Assembly (NCBI RefSeq): GCF_003602235.1
Contig: NZ_QZVS01000080.1
Location: 29,872-93,871, forward strand
Length of the DNA stretch: 64,000 nt
Origin: Cryobacterium melibiosiphilum
GTDB taxonomy: Bacteria > Actinomycetota > Actinomycetes > Actinomycetales > Microbacteriaceae
Reading direction: 5' to 3'
A program made the translations under genes and the position numbers. This document shows, piece after piece, positions 25,250 to 35,222 of this stretch (position 1 is the first letter of the stretch; every line of letters starts with the position of its first letter). The notes beneath the pieces are model-generated. The model did not search any database, had not been told where the DNA came from, and saw only the letters and a list, made by a program, of their open reading frames with translations.

Positions 25250-27061
25250 GTGCCGAGGAAGACAGGGCCCCGTGCGCCCGGAATGAATCGGCGCAGCAAC
25301 TCCAGCCGACGGCGCGTCGCCGTCACCGTGCTCGTGCTGTTCGCGGTCGTCGCCGTTTTCGTGGTGAAGCTCGTCGACATCCAGGTCGTGCGAGCGGATG
25401 CCCTCACCGCCGACTCCGTCGGCAACCGTTCCGTCGGGCAGACCGTCTACGCCGCCCGCGGCGACATTCTCGATGCCAACGGTGTCCTGCTGGCCGGTTC
25501 GGTCATGCGCTACGACGTGACCGCGTCGCCGAAAAATGCGAAGTCCTTCTACCGCACCGTCGAGGGGGAGAAGACATCGATCAGCGTCGGCCAGGCCGCC
25601 GCCGAGCTCGGAGCCGTCACGGGGCAAACCGGTCCCGATATCGAGGCCATGCTCGACGCGGCCCTGGCCGACAACCCCGACTCCGACTTCGTATACCTGA
25701 CCCGGGCCGTCGACGTCGACGCGCTCCGCGCCATCAACGACCTCGACATCCCGTGGATCTACCCGCGCACCAACCCCAGCCGGGTCTATCCGAACGGTGC
25801 CGTGGCCGGAAACCTCGTCGGCTTTGTGTCCTCTGAGGGTAAGGCCCAGGCCGGCCTCGAACTCGGCGAAGACTCCTGCCTCGCCAGTGTCGACGGCACC
25901 GAAACGTACGAAAAGGGCGCTGACGGAGTGCGCATTCCCGGGAGCAGCGTCACGACGACCCCGGCCGTCGACGGCGGCGACGTCGTGACCACCATCGACT
26001 CCGACCTGAATTGGTTTGTGCAGCAGGCCCTCGCCGAGCAGGCCCAGGCGACCGGAGCGGCCTGGGGCACCGTCGTCGTGCAGGAGGCCAAGACGGGCAA
26101 GCTCGTGGCCGTGGCCGACTATCCCAGCGTCGACCCGAACAACGTGAGCGGCACCGAAGACCCCGAGAACCGCGGATCCCGCGCCTTCACGGCCTCGTTC
26201 GAGCCGGGATCGACGTTCAAGTCGCTGACCGCGGCATCCGTGCTCGACTCGGGTAAAGCCACCGTGAACAGCGGGGTCGTGGCGCCCTACCGTTATCTGC
26301 CCGCCAACGGTGCCAACATCAACGACAGCCATGCCCACGGCGACGACAAGCTGACCATGACCGGCGTGCTCATCGACTCGTCGAACACCGGCATGTCGAA
26401 ATTCGGCGAGCTGCTCTCGAACAAGGAGCGCTACGACTACATGAAGAAGTTCGGCGTCGGCGCGGCCACCGAAACCGGCTTTCCCGCCGAAGACTCCGGA
26501 ATCCTGCGCGACCCCGAGAACTGGGACAGCCAGACCCAGTACGCGACCATGTTCGGCCAGGGACTCACGACCACGGCACTGCAGGTCTCCAGCATTTATC
26601 AGACCATCGCCAACGGCGGCGTGCGGATGCCCGTGCAGCTGATCGAGGGCTGTCGACAGGCCGACGGCACGCTGACCGACCAACCGAGCGCGACCGGAAG
26701 CCAGGTCATTTCTGCCTCCGCTGCCGGTGACACCAGCGACGTACTCGAGATGGTCTACCAGAACAGCTGGGTCAACAAGATCTGGGAAATCCCGGGATAT
26801 CGAGTCGCGGCCAAGACCGGAACCGCCCAGATGCCCGACGGCAACGGGGGGTATTCCGACGGCTACCTCGTCTCGGTCTCGGGCTTCGCGCCGGCCGACG
26901 ACCCCGAGTACGTCGTGTCGGTCAGCCTCGCCGACCCTGTTAATATGAATACGTCTGCCGCGCCGGCTCCGATCTTTCAGAAGGTCATGAGCCAGGTGCT
27001 GAAGAAGTACCGGGCGGTTCCGTCGGGCGCACCTGCCCCTGACCTCCCCGCGACCTGGTAG
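25250..27061 (+). CDS. ftsI: Septal peptidoglycan transpeptidase FtsI (PBP3-type)
   Basis: 603-residue class B penicillin-binding protein that cross-links septal peptidoglycan with FtsW. One N-terminal transmembrane helix (about residues 22-45) is followed by the pedestal domain (from GQTVYAARGDILDANG) and the transpeptidase domain with the catalytic S321-T-F-K324, SSN at 377-379 and KTG at 522-524. No PASTA domain is present. The GTG at 25250 has aagga 7 nt upstream. It is a beta-lactam target. Confidence 0.97.
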   Translation: MPRKTGPRAPGMNRRSNSSRRRVAVTVLVLFAVVAVFVVKLVDIQVVRADALTADSVGNRSVGQTVYAARGDILDANGVLLAGSVMRYDVTASPKNAKSFYRTVEGEKTSISVGQAAAELGAVTGQTGPDIEAMLDAALADNPDSDFVYLTRAVDVDALRAINDLDIPWIYPRTNPSRVYPNGAVAGNLVGFVSSEGKAQAGLELGEDSCLASVDGTETYEKGADGVRIPGSSVTTTPAVDGGDVVTTIDSDLNWFVQQALAEQAQATGAAWGTVVVQEAKTGKLVAVADYPSVDPNNVSGTEDPENRGSRAFTASFEPGSTFKSLTAASVLDSGKATVNSGVVAPYRYLPANGANINDSHAHGDDKLTMTGVLIDSSNTGMSKFGELLSNKERYDYMKKFGVGAATETGFPAEDSGILRDPENWDSQTQYATMFGQGLTTTALQVSSIYQTIANGGVRMPVQLIEGCRQADGTLTDQPSATGSQVISASAAGDTSDVLEMVYQNSWVNKIWEIPGYRVAAKTGTAQMPDGNGGYSDGYLVSVSGFAPADDPEYVVSVSLADPVNMNTSAAPAPIFQKVMSQVLKKYRAVPSGAPAPDLPATW

Positions 27062-27109
27062 AAAAGAAAGTTAGACAGTGCTGGTTAGAACAAAAATCTT
27101 GGTAAGAAA

Positions 27110-28678
27110 ATGAGCCTCGTGACGCCCGAGTTGCCCTCGGCGCCCTCGGCCCTTCGCCCACAGCATCCCGTTTCGCGGGACCTGCAGGGACTGATCGACC
27201 AGTTTGCGCTGAGCCTGCGCACCGGTGGTCCCACCGACCGTCTCACGGTGAGCGGTGTCAGCCTCAGCAGCGGAACCGTGCAACCCGGCGACCTCTACGT
27301 GGGCGTGCCCGGGCGAAACAGTCACGGAGCAGCGTTCGCGGTGAAGGCCCGGGTGGCCGGGGCTGTTGCGATCCTGACCGACGAAGCCGGCGCCCTGATC
27401 GCGGCCGGCAGCGGCCTGCCCGTGCTCGTGACCCCGGATGCCCGCGCTGCCCTGGGCGCTGTCGCCGCGTGGATCTACGGCACCGCCGACAACCCCGCGA
27501 CCCTGTTCGCCGTGACCGGCACGAACGGCAAGACCAGCGTCGTCTATCTGCTCTTCGCCGTGCTGAAGCAGCTCGGCATCACGAGCGGCCTGACCTCCAC
27601 GGCCGAGCGCCGGATCGGCGACCTCGCCGTCACCAGCTCGCTCACCACCCCGGAGGCGAGCGAACTCCACGCGCTGCTGGCGCGGATGAACGAGGCCGCA
27701 GTCACCGCGGTGGGCATCGAGGTCTCCGCGCAGGCCCTCAGCCGCTACCGGGTCGACGGTCTGATTTTCGACGTTTCCGGTTTCACCAACCTCAGCCACG
27801 ATCACCTTGACGACTACGCCAGCCTCGACGAGTACTTCGGCGCGAAACTGGAACTATTCCAGCCTCACCGGTCCAAGCGCGGTGTCGTCACCGTCGATTC
27901 CGACTGGGGCCGTCGGATCGTGCTCGAAGCGGGCATCCCGCTGACCACGATCAGCAACCAGGCGGAGATCCCTGCGGACTGGCACATGAGCGTCGTCGGC
28001 GCGAGCGCCGTGCACACCGAGTTCGTGTTGGAGGGCCCGAACGGTGCCCGGCTGCAGACCCGCGTGCCGCTGCTCGGCTGGTTCATGGCCGCCAACGCGG
28101 CCCTCGCCATCGTCATGCTCGTCGACTCCGGCATACCGCTCAGCGACATCGAGACCTGCCTCACCCGCGATGGCGGCATCGACGCCTACATTCCCGGCCG
28201 CGCCGAGCGCATCTCCGGCGATACCGGGCCGCTCGTGATCATCGACTACGGACACAGCCCCGACGCGTTCCTGAACACGCTCGCGGCGTTGCGCCCGTTC
28301 ACCACCGGCCGCCTGATCATGGTCTTCGGCGCCGACGGCGACCGCGACACCACCAAGCGCGACGACATGGGCGCCATCGCCGCCCGCGGCGCCGACGTGG
28401 TCGTCATCACCGACTTTCATCCGCGTTTCGAGGATCCGGCCGCCATTCGGGCGACCCTGCTCGCCGCGGCCCGGGCGGCGAACCCTGCGGGGGAGCTGCA
28501 CGAGGTCCCTAACCCCCGGGCGGCATTCCGCACGGCGCTGTCCCTCGCGACCGAGGGCGACACGATCCTGTACGCAGGGCCGGGTCACGAGGAGTATCAC
28601 GAGGTTGCCGGAGTCAAAATTCCCTATTCGGCGCGGGACGATTCCCGCGCAGCGCTGCGCGAAGCCGGGTGGTTGTAA
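27110..28678 (+). CDS. murE: UDP-N-acetylmuramoyl-tripeptide synthetase MurE
   Basis: 522-residue Mur ligase adding the third residue of the stem peptide. The ATP loop TGTNGKT is at 136-142, and the central and C-terminal domains are complete. At the position where meso-diaminopimelate-adding MurE has DNPR, this protein reads DFHPR (435-439) inside ITDFHPRFEDPAAIR. This argues that the substrate is not, or not only, diaminopimelate; Microbacteriaceae often use lysine, ornithine or diaminobutyrate. The amino acid cannot be named from sequence. The ATG at 27110 has a weak aagaaa upstream; murF starts immediately after the stop. Confidence 0.93.
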   Translation: MSLVTPELPSAPSALRPQHPVSRDLQGLIDQFALSLRTGGPTDRLTVSGVSLSSGTVQPGDLYVGVPGRNSHGAAFAVKARVAGAVAILTDEAGALIAAGSGLPVLVTPDARAALGAVAAWIYGTADNPATLFAVTGTNGKTSVVYLLFAVLKQLGITSGLTSTAERRIGDLAVTSSLTTPEASELHALLARMNEAAVTAVGIEVSAQALSRYRVDGLIFDVSGFTNLSHDHLDDYASLDEYFGAKLELFQPHRSKRGVVTVDSDWGRRIVLEAGIPLTTISNQAEIPADWHMSVVGASAVHTEFVLEGPNGARLQTRVPLLGWFMAANAALAIVMLVDSGIPLSDIETCLTRDGGIDAYIPGRAERISGDTGPLVIIDYGHSPDAFLNTLAALRPFTTGRLIMVFGADGDRDTTKRDDMGAIAARGADVVVITDFHPRFEDPAAIRATLLAAARAANPAGELHEVPNPRAAFRTALSLATEGDTILYAGPGHEEYHEVAGVKIPYSARDDSRAALREAGWL

Positions 28679-30094
28679 ATGATCGCGCTGACACTCGACG
28701 AGATCGTCGTCGCCACCGCCGGTGTCCTCCACAACTCCGCCGGTGACCTGACGGTTTCCGGATCCGTCCAGACCGATTCCCGCATGGTCACGGCCGGCTC
28801 CATCTTCGTCGCCAAGCCCGGTGCCGAGACCGACGGGCACCTGTTCGCCCCGATCGCGGTCGACCAAGGCGCGGCCCTGCTGATCGTCGAGCGTCTACTC
28901 GACCTCCCGGTGCCGCAGATCGTCGTCGCCGACGCCGTTCTCGCGCTGGGCGCCCTCGCCTCCCACGTCGTGGCCGAGGTACGTTCTCGCGGACGGTTGA
29001 AAGTTGTCGGTGTGACCGGGTCGAACGGCAAGACGACCACCAAGAACCTGCTGCGCGCGATTTTCGAGGGTGTCGGACCGACCGTCGCCCCACGCGGCTC
29101 GTTCAACAACGAGGTCGGTGCCCCGATGACGATGCTCGAAGTCACCGACGACACCGAGTTTCTCGTCGTCGAGATGGGTGCCAACGGCGTGGGCAAGATC
29201 GCCACTCTCGTGAAACTCGCCCGCCCGGACGTGGGGATCGTGCTCACCGTCGGCCTGGCCCACGCCGGCGAGTTCGGCGGCATCGAGGCCACCGTGACCG
29301 CGAAATCCGAAATGGTCACCGAGCTGTTGCCGACGGATGTCGCCGTCCTGAACATCGACGACCCGCGGGTCGCGGGCATGGCCGGTTCGACTCGGGCCCG
29401 CGTGCAGTGGTTCGGCCTGGGCAGCCCGAACGAGGTCGGTGTCGCATTCGTTCGGGCGAGCGACGTTCGCGCGTCGCGCGCCGGCACGAGCTTCACCCTG
29501 CACCTGGCCTCGGGTGAACACTTCCCGGTGCACTTCAAGGTGCTCGGTGAACACCATGTCATGAACGCGCTGGCCGCTGCCGCCGCCGCGGAATCGCTCG
29601 GCGTGGCCGGCGCGGCCATCGTCGCCGCCCTCGAATCCGTCGAGCGTGCCGAACGCTGGCGCATGGAGGTTCTCGGCGGCCGTGACGGCGTCACCATCAT
29701 CAACGACGCCTATAACGCGAGTCCTGACTCGATGACCGCCGCCCTCAAGACCCTCGCCCAGATTCGCGAACCCGGCCAGCGCACCATCGCCGTGCTCGGC
29801 GAAATGGCCGAACTGGGTGCCTTGGCCGGTGAAGAGCACGACCGTATCGGACTGCTCACCGTGCGCCTCAACATCTCCCAGCAGGTCGTTGTGGGCCCCG
29901 CGGCCCGCCGCATGCACATCAGCACGATCAACGAAGGATCCTGGGACAGCGAATCGGCCTACGTCGACACGCAGGACGAGGCCTTCACACTGCTCTGCTC
30001 CATCGTGAAACCGGGGGACACCGTGCTTGTCAAATCATCCAACTCCGCGGGCCTCAGATTCCTCGGCGACCGGTTGGGAGAGTTCTTCTCGTGA
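28679..30094 (+). CDS. murF: UDP-N-acetylmuramoyl-tripeptide-D-alanyl-D-alanine ligase
   Basis: 471-residue Mur ligase that adds D-Ala-D-Ala to the UDP-MurNAc tripeptide. The N-terminal domain (residues 1-100) resembles MurE, the ATP loop TGSNGKT is at 113-119, and [15 protein letters not shown] in the C-terminal part is characteristic of MurF. The ATG directly abuts the murE stop codon, and the end overlaps mraY by 4 nt, so coupled translation is likely. Confidence 0.96.
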   Translation: MIALTLDEIVVATAGVLHNSAGDLTVSGSVQTDSRMVTAGSIFVAKPGAETDGHLFAPIAVDQGAALLIVERLLDLPVPQIVVADAVLALGALASHVVAEVRSRGRLKVVGVTGSNGKTTTKNLLRAIFEGVGPTVAPRGSFNNEVGAPMTMLEVTDDTEFLVVEMGANGVGKIATLVKLARPDVGIVLTVGLAHAGEFGGIEATVTAKSEMVTELLPTDVAVLNIDDPRVAGMAGSTRARVQWFGLGSPNEVGVAFVRASDVRASRAGTSFTLHLASGEHFPVHFKVLGEHHVMNALAAAAAAESLGVAGAAIVAALESVERAERWRMEVLGGRDGVTIINDAYNASPDSMTAALKTLAQIREPGQRTIAVLGEMAELGALAGEEHDRIGLLTVRLNISQQVVVGPAARRMHISTINEGSWDSESAYVDTQDEAFTLLCSIVKPGDTVLVKSSNSAGLRFLGDRLGEFFS

Positions 30095-31191
30095 GAGCGC
30101 TCCTGATGGCCGGCGCCTTCTCGCTGTGCTTCACGCTCTTCCTGACACCGCTGTTCATCCGGCTGTTCAAGAAGCTGGGCTGGGGGCAGTTCATCCGCGA
30201 CGACGGCCCGAAGAGTCACCACGCCAAGCGCGGAACCGCCACCATGGGTGGCATCATCCTGATTCTGGGCACGGTCTTGAGCTTCTTCGCGGCCAAACTG
30301 CTGGCCGGGGAACCGATCACCGCCACCCCTCTGCTCGTGCTGTTCATGATGGTGGGCCTCGGCCTCGTCGGGTTTCTCGACGATTTCCTGAAGACCCGCA
30401 ACCAGCGCAGCCTGGGACTCGGCGGCTGGCAGAAAATCGCCGGTCAGGTCATCGTCGCGGGGGTGTTCGCCTACCTGTCGCTCCAGTTCCCGAACCAGAA
30501 CGGCCTGACACCGGCATCCACTCACATATCCTTCATCCGGGACACCCCGCTCGACTTCATGGTGCTCGGCGGCGTGGTCGGAATCGCCCTGTTCATCCTG
30601 TGGATCTGTCTGATCGTCGCCGCGACCTCGAACAGCGTGAACGTGACCGACGGGCTGGACGGACTCGCGACCGGCTCGTCGATCCTCGCGATCGGGTCGT
30701 TCATCGTGATCGGTTTCTGGCAGTTCAACCAGTCCTGCTTCGGCGGCACGGACGCCGCGGATGCCTATCGCTGCTATGAAATTCGCGACCCCCTCGACCT
30801 CGCCGTCGTCTCGGCCGCGATCGTCGGCGGGCTGATCGGTTTCCTCTGGTGGAACACCTCCCCGGCGAAGATCTTCCTCGGCGACACCGGCTCGCTGGCC
30901 ATCGGTGGGGCGCTGGCGGCGCTGGCCATCCTCAGCCAGACCCAGCTCCTACTGCTGCTCATCGGCGGGCTCTTCGTCATCGAGGCCGGCTCCGTCATCG
31001 TGCAGCGCGCGTACTTCAAGATCACCAAGGGGCAGCGCATCTTCCTCATGAGTCCGATCCACCACCACTTCGAGCTCAAAGGCTGGGCCGAGGTGACCGT
31101 CGTCGTGCGCTTCTGGATCATCGGGGGGCTCCTCGTCGCCGCCGGCGTCGGCTCGTTCTACCTGGAGTGGCTCTCCGCGGTGCCCAATTGA
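30091..31191 (+). CDS. mraY: Phospho-N-acetylmuramoyl-pentapeptide-transferase
   Basis: 366-residue integral membrane enzyme that makes lipid I from UDP-MurNAc-pentapeptide and undecaprenyl phosphate. About ten hydrophobic helices are visible. Diagnostic segments are the KRGTATMGG loop, FLDDFLK with its aspartate pair, [15 protein letters not shown], and the C-terminal [11 protein letters not shown] histidine motif. The GTG at 30091 overlaps murF; the TGA overlaps the TTG of murD. Confidence 0.97.
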   Translation: MRALLMAGAFSLCFTLFLTPLFIRLFKKLGWGQFIRDDGPKSHHAKRGTATMGGIILILGTVLSFFAAKLLAGEPITATPLLVLFMMVGLGLVGFLDDFLKTRNQRSLGLGGWQKIAGQVIVAGVFAYLSLQFPNQNGLTPASTHISFIRDTPLDFMVLGGVVGIALFILWICLIVAATSNSVNVTDGLDGLATGSSILAIGSFIVIGFWQFNQSCFGGTDAADAYRCYEIRDPLDLAVVSAAIVGGLIGFLWWNTSPAKIFLGDTGSLAIGGALAALAILSQTQLLLLLIGGLFVIEAGSVIVQRAYFKITKGQRIFLMSPIHHHFELKGWAEVTVVVRFWIIGGLLVAAGVGSFYLEWLSAVPN

Positions 31192-32723
31192 GCGGCGCCG
31201 GTGAGAACGGTGCCGATCTCGATGCCCTGACGAGCTGGCGCTCGGACTGGGCCGGCCTGCGCGTGGGGATTCTCGGACTCGGGGTGACCGGCTTCGCCGC
31301 CGCCGACACCCTCGTTGAACTCGGCGCCGAGGTGCTCGTCGTCGCTTCGCCGGTGCCGGCCGAAGGTTCCGACACCGAGCGGGCCCAGCTCCTCGGGGTG
31401 ATCGGGGCCGGCCTCGTGCAGGCCGACCTGAACGCCCTGGAACCGGCCACCGCTCCCGTGGCGCTGGTCGAACACCGACCCGAGCTGCTGATCGTGTCAC
31501 CGGGGTTCCACCCCGACCACCCGCTGCTGCTGTGGGCCGCCGCCACCGGCGTGCCGGTCTGGGGAGACATCGAGCTGGCCTGGCGCCTGCGCGACAAGAT
31601 CCTGCCGATTGCCGAATGGATGCTCGTCACCGGAACCAACGGCAAGACCACGACCGTGCAGCTCGCGGCGACGATGCTCGCCGAGGCCGGCCATCGCGTC
31701 GCCCCGTGCGGCAACATCGGCGTGCCGGTGCTCGACGCGATCCGCGACCCGCAGGGCTGGGATGTGCTCGTCGTCGAACTGTCGAGTTACCAGCTGCACC
31801 ACCTGCCCCGCACCGGGCCGGGTGCCCTCGTGCCGTGGGCGAGCGTCTGCCTGAACGTTGCCGACGACCACCTCGACTGGCACGGCTCCGCCGAGGCCTA
31901 CCGCGCGGCGAAGGCCACCGTCTACGCCAACACCCGGGTGGCCTGCATCTACAACACCGCAGATGCCGCCACCCGGCTGATGGTCGAAGAGGCGGAGGTG
32001 TCCGAGGGGGCTCGCGCCGTCGGCTTCGGCCTCGGGGTGCCGGGCCCGAGCGAATTCGGGGTCGTCGAAGGAATCCTCTGCGACCGTGCGTTTCTCGACG
32101 ACCGTGCGGATCGTGCCCTCGAGCTGACGACCGTGCCCGACCTTGTCGGAGTCGGTCTCGGCGCCCCGCACGTCGTCGCCGACGTGCTGGCCGCGAGCGC
32201 CCTCGCCCGCTCGTTCGACGTACCCCCGGCCCAGGTGCGATCCGCCCTGCAGGGATTCACGCTCGACGCGCACCGCATCGCCGAAGTCGCGGAGCGGGGC
32301 GGAATCCGCTGGATCGACGATTCGAAGGCCACCAACCCGCACGCCGCGAACGCCTCGCTGGCCGCGTGCGAGTCGGTCGTCTGGCTCGTGGGCGGGCTGC
32401 TCAAGGGCGTTGACGTGGAGTCGCTCGTGCAGCGACACGTCGCCCGGCTGCGCGGAGCGATCATCATCGGCGTGGACCGGACCGCACTGCGGGAGGCATT
32501 CCGACGACACGCCCCCGACCTCACCGTGATCGAGATCGATTCCGACGACACTGAACAGGTCATGCCGCTGGCGGTGCAGCGGGCGGCCGAGTTGGCCCAG
32601 CCCGGTGATGTCGTGCTTCTGGCTCCGGCCGCGGCCTCGATGGACCAGTTCGACAGCTATTCGCACCGCGGCACCGCGTTCGCGCAGGCCGTGGCCGCAT
32701 ATTTGAATGACAAATTTGAATGA
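31188..32723 (+). CDS. murD: UDP-N-acetylmuramoylalanine-D-glutamate ligase
   Basis: 511-residue Mur ligase adding D-glutamate to UDP-MurNAc-L-Ala. N-terminal Rossmann segment [17 protein letters not shown] near residue 25, ATP loop TGTNGKT at 148-154, and [11 protein letters not shown] in the C-terminal domain. The best start is the TTG at 31188, overlapping the mraY stop (TTGA); the next in-frame candidates fall inside the Rossmann fold. The reading frame ends within a 13-bp tandem repeat (32701-32752), which supplies its last codons and stop. The length is slightly above usual. Confidence 0.94.
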   Translation: MSGAGENGADLDALTSWRSDWAGLRVGILGLGVTGFAAADTLVELGAEVLVVASPVPAEGSDTERAQLLGVIGAGLVQADLNALEPATAPVALVEHRPELLIVSPGFHPDHPLLLWAAATGVPVWGDIELAWRLRDKILPIAEWMLVTGTNGKTTTVQLAATMLAEAGHRVAPCGNIGVPVLDAIRDPQGWDVLVVELSSYQLHHLPRTGPGALVPWASVCLNVADDHLDWHGSAEAYRAAKATVYANTRVACIYNTADAATRLMVEEAEVSEGARAVGFGLGVPGPSEFGVVEGILCDRAFLDDRADRALELTTVPDLVGVGLGAPHVVADVLAASALARSFDVPPAQVRSALQGFTLDAHRIAEVAERGGIRWIDDSKATNPHAANASLAACESVVWLVGGLLKGVDVESLVQRHVARLRGAIIIGVDRTALREAFRRHAPDLTVIEIDSDDTEQVMPLAVQRAAELAQPGDVVLLAPAAASMDQFDSYSHRGTAFAQAVAAYLNDKFE

Positions 32724-32752
32724 CAAATTTGAATGACAACTGTGAATGACAA
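32701..32752 (+). repeat. 13-bp tandem repeat at the murD/ftsW junction
   Basis: Four adjacent 13-bp units: three identical atttgaatgacaa copies (32701-32713, 32714-32726, 32727-32739) and a fourth ctgtgaatgacaa (32740-32752). The murD stop codon lies in the second copy and the ftsW ribosome site begins just after the last. The AT-rich unit stands out from the GC-rich surroundings. Confidence 0.95.
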
Positions 32753-32769
32753 CTAGGGAGGTGAGGCGG

Positions 32770-34086
32770 ATGACCCGGCCGCCTCATTCGAACGCAGACC
32801 CATCGCGGGGGGACCCGGCCGAACACGCAGGCCACACCGCCCGCATCAACCTGGGTCGGGTGTTCCGGGCCGAGTCGGCGAATTACTTCCTGCTGCTCGG
32901 CACGACGCTGTTCCTCGTAGCCTTCGGCCTCGTCATGGTGCTGTCCTCCTCGAGCGTGGACTCCTACCTCGCCGACATGGGCTTCTTCGGCGGCATCCTG
33001 CGCCAGGGCATGTTTGCCCTCATCGGAGTGCCGCTGATGCTCCTGGTCAGCCGGATGCCGCTGAAATTCTGGGAGCTCGTCAGCTGGTGGGCGCTTCTTT
33101 TCTCCTGCTTCCTGCAAGGCCTGGTGGTCTTCACGCCGCTCGGCTACGAGATCGCAGGCAATACCAACTGGCTCACCCTTCCCGGTGGAATCCAATTCCA
33201 GCCGTCGGAAGCCATCAAACTCGCCCTCGTCGTCTGGCTTGGTGTGATCCTGGCCAAGAAGCAGAACCACCTCGACGACTGGCGCCACATCTTCATTCCT
33301 GTCTTCGGCGTCGGAGGCGGTGCCGTGGGACTCGTGATGATCGGCGGTGACCTCGGAACCGTGATCATCATGGCCGGCATCCTGTTCGGGGCACTGTTCT
33401 ATGCGGGAGTGAAGCTGCGGCTGCTGGTCATTCCCCTGCTGATCGGTGCGGCAGGTGCGGTCGTGCTGGCCTTGTCCAGCGAGAATCGACTCACCCGCAT
33501 CATGAGTTTCGCCGAGGACGACTGCGCGGTCACCGACGGGTCCATCTCCGCGGAATGCTGGCAGCCGCTGCACGGCACCTGGGCACTCGCCAACGGCGGA
33601 ATCTTCGGGGTCGGCCTCGGAAACTCCCGGGCCAAATGGTCGTGGCTTCCGGCGGCCGACAACGACTACATCTTCGCGATCGTCGGCGAGGAACTCGGCC
33701 TGATCGGCGCCATCGTCGTGCTCCTGATGTTCATCCTGCTGGCCTTCGCCTTTCTGCGGGTGATGCGCTCGAGCCGCAGCGTGCAGGCTCGCATCACGAC
33801 GGCATCCGTCATGGTCTGGATCATCGGGCAGGCCTTCGTCAACATCGGCGTCGTGCTGGGAGTTCTCCCCGTGCTCGGGGTGCCGTTGCCGTTGATCTCG
33901 GCCGGTGGTACGGCCCTGCTCACGACCCTCGTTGCCATCGGCGTGGTGCTGTCCTTTGCCCGCGGCGACCGCTCCGGCGACACTCCGGCCGAACGCGCAG
34001 AACAACGTGCGGCCCAGCGCTCCAGCCAGGAGCAGCGCTCCAACCAGGAGCAGCGCACCAACCAGGAAAAGACGGCTCGATCATGA
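32770..34086 (+). CDS. ftsW: Septal peptidoglycan glycosyltransferase FtsW
   Basis: 438-residue SEDS-family membrane protein, the glycosyltransferase partner of FtsI. About ten transmembrane helices; conserved segments include the loop ANGGIFGVGLGNSRAKWSWLPAADNDYIFAIVGEELG and PLPLISAGGTALLTTL. The ATG at 32770 follows a strong ggaggt site by 8 nt, so I prefer it to an ATG eight codons earlier. The cytoplasmic C-terminal tail is Gln/Glu/Arg-rich with three QRxxQE hexapeptide repeats. It overlaps murG by 4 nt (ATGA). Confidence 0.95.
   Translation: MTRPPHSNADPSRGDPAEHAGHTARINLGRVFRAESANYFLLLGTTLFLVAFGLVMVLSSSSVDSYLADMGFFGGILRQGMFALIGVPLMLLVSRMPLKFWELVSWWALLFSCFLQGLVVFTPLGYEIAGNTNWLTLPGGIQFQPSEAIKLALVVWLGVILAKKQNHLDDWRHIFIPVFGVGGGAVGLVMIGGDLGTVIIMAGILFGALFYAGVKLRLLVIPLLIGAAGAVVLALSSENRLTRIMSFAEDDCAVTDGSISAECWQPLHGTWALANGGIFGVGLGNSRAKWSWLPAADNDYIFAIVGEELGLIGAIVVLLMFILLAFAFLRVMRSSRSVQARITTASVMVWIIGQAFVNIGVVLGVLPVLGVPLPLISAGGTALLTTLVAIGVVLSFARGDRSGDTPAERAEQRAAQRSSQEQRSNQEQRTNQEKTARS
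34015..34068 (+). repeat. 18-bp in-frame tandem repeat at the ftsW 3' end
   Basis: Three 18-bp units starting cagcgctcca (34015-34032, 34033-34050, 34051-34068) encode QRSSQE, QRSNQE and QRTNQE in the cytoplasmic tail of FtsW. The repeat ends 14 nt before the start of murG. Confidence 0.9.
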
Positions 34087-35168
34087 CGACCTACCTGCTC
34101 GCCGGCGGCGGCACTGCCGGCCACGTGAACCCCCTGCTGGCCCTGGCCGACACGATTCGCGCCCGCGAATCGGATGCTACGGTGCTCGTTCTCGGAACCA
34201 GTTCCGGCCTCGAGGCGCGCCTTGTGCCCGCCCGCGGCTACGAACTGGTGACGGTTCCCCGGGTGCCCTTTCCGCGTCGTCCGAACCGCCAGGCGCTGAG
34301 CTTCCTGCCGCGCTTTGCGGGGGCGGTCGCCGGGGTGCGGGAGGTCATCCGCTCCCGCGGGGTTGACGTCGTGGTCGGTTTTGGCGGCTACGTCTCCACC
34401 CCGGCCTACCTCGCGGCCCGCCGGGCCGGCATTCCCATCATCATCCACGAAGCCAACGCCAAGCCGGGCCTGGCCAACAAGCTCGGCGCCCGGTTCACGC
34501 CGTGGGTCGGTGTCGCCTTCGCGGGCACGCCGATTCGGCACGCGCACCTCGTCGGGATGCCGTTGCGGCCCGAAATCGAGCACCTCGATCGGGCCGCGTC
34601 CCGGGCCGCCGCGCTCACGTTCTTCGACCTTGATCCCGAGCGGCCAACGCTGCTCGTGACCGGCGGGTCGCTCGGTGCCCGCCGCCTCAATTCGACGATC
34701 CTCGAGTCCGCCCCTGCCCTCGTCGCGGCCAACTGGCAGGTGCTGCACATCGTGGGCGAGCGTGCCGAGGTGACCGATCCGAACCTGCCCCACTACCGTC
34801 AGATCGCCTATTGCGACCGGATGGACCTTGCCCTCGCTGCGGCCGACTTCGCGGTCTCCCGGGCCGGCGCGGCGACGGTGAGCGAACTCTGTGCCCTCGG
34901 CCTGCCCGCCGTATACGTGCCCTATCCGGTCGGCAACGGTGAACAGCGTTTCAACGCCGCCGACGTGGTGCGGGCACAGGGTGGGCTGCTCGTCGACGAC
35001 GCCGACTTCCTGCCCGACTGGGTGAGCCATACCCTGCTGCCGCTGCTGCGCGATCGGGAGCGGGTCGGCCTCATGGGCTCGGCCGCGGCATCCGTCGGAA
35101 TGCTCGATGGCGCTGCCCGGCTCTACGACCTCACGCAGCACGCAGTGCGTGTCAGTCGTGGCGCGTAA
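34083..35168 (+). CDS. murG: Undecaprenyldiphospho-muramoylpentapeptide beta-N-acetylglucosaminyltransferase
   Basis: 361-residue GT-B glycosyltransferase making lipid II from lipid I and UDP-GlcNAc at the inner membrane face. The N-terminal glycine loop LAGGGTAGHVNPLLAL starts at residue 5, the FGGYVSTPAYLAARRAGIP segment is conserved, and the donor-binding GGSLGARRLN and AVSRAGAATVSELCALGLPAVYVPYP motifs are in the C-terminal domain. The ATG overlaps the ftsW stop, so the frame open upstream inside ftsW is not coding. Confidence 0.97.
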   Translation: MTTYLLAGGGTAGHVNPLLALADTIRARESDATVLVLGTSSGLEARLVPARGYELVTVPRVPFPRRPNRQALSFLPRFAGAVAGVREVIRSRGVDVVVGFGGYVSTPAYLAARRAGIPIIIHEANAKPGLANKLGARFTPWVGVAFAGTPIRHAHLVGMPLRPEIEHLDRAASRAAALTFFDLDPERPTLLVTGGSLGARRLNSTILESAPALVAANWQVLHIVGERAEVTDPNLPHYRQIAYCDRMDLALAAADFAVSRAGAATVSELCALGLPAVYVPYPVGNGEQRFNAADVVRAQGGLLVDDADFLPDWVSHTLLPLLRDRERVGLMGSAAASVGMLDGAARLYDLTQHAVRVSRGA

Positions 35169-35222
35169 CCTAGACTTTCGACCCCTTCAGCCTGCACGTC
35201 CGATTGAAATGAGCGCACCTTC

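Noticed and set aside
30849..31187. Upstream extension of the murD frame into mraY
   Set aside because: The extension is Arg/His/Pro-rich shadow sequence; MurD homology begins right after the TTG overlapping the mraY stop.
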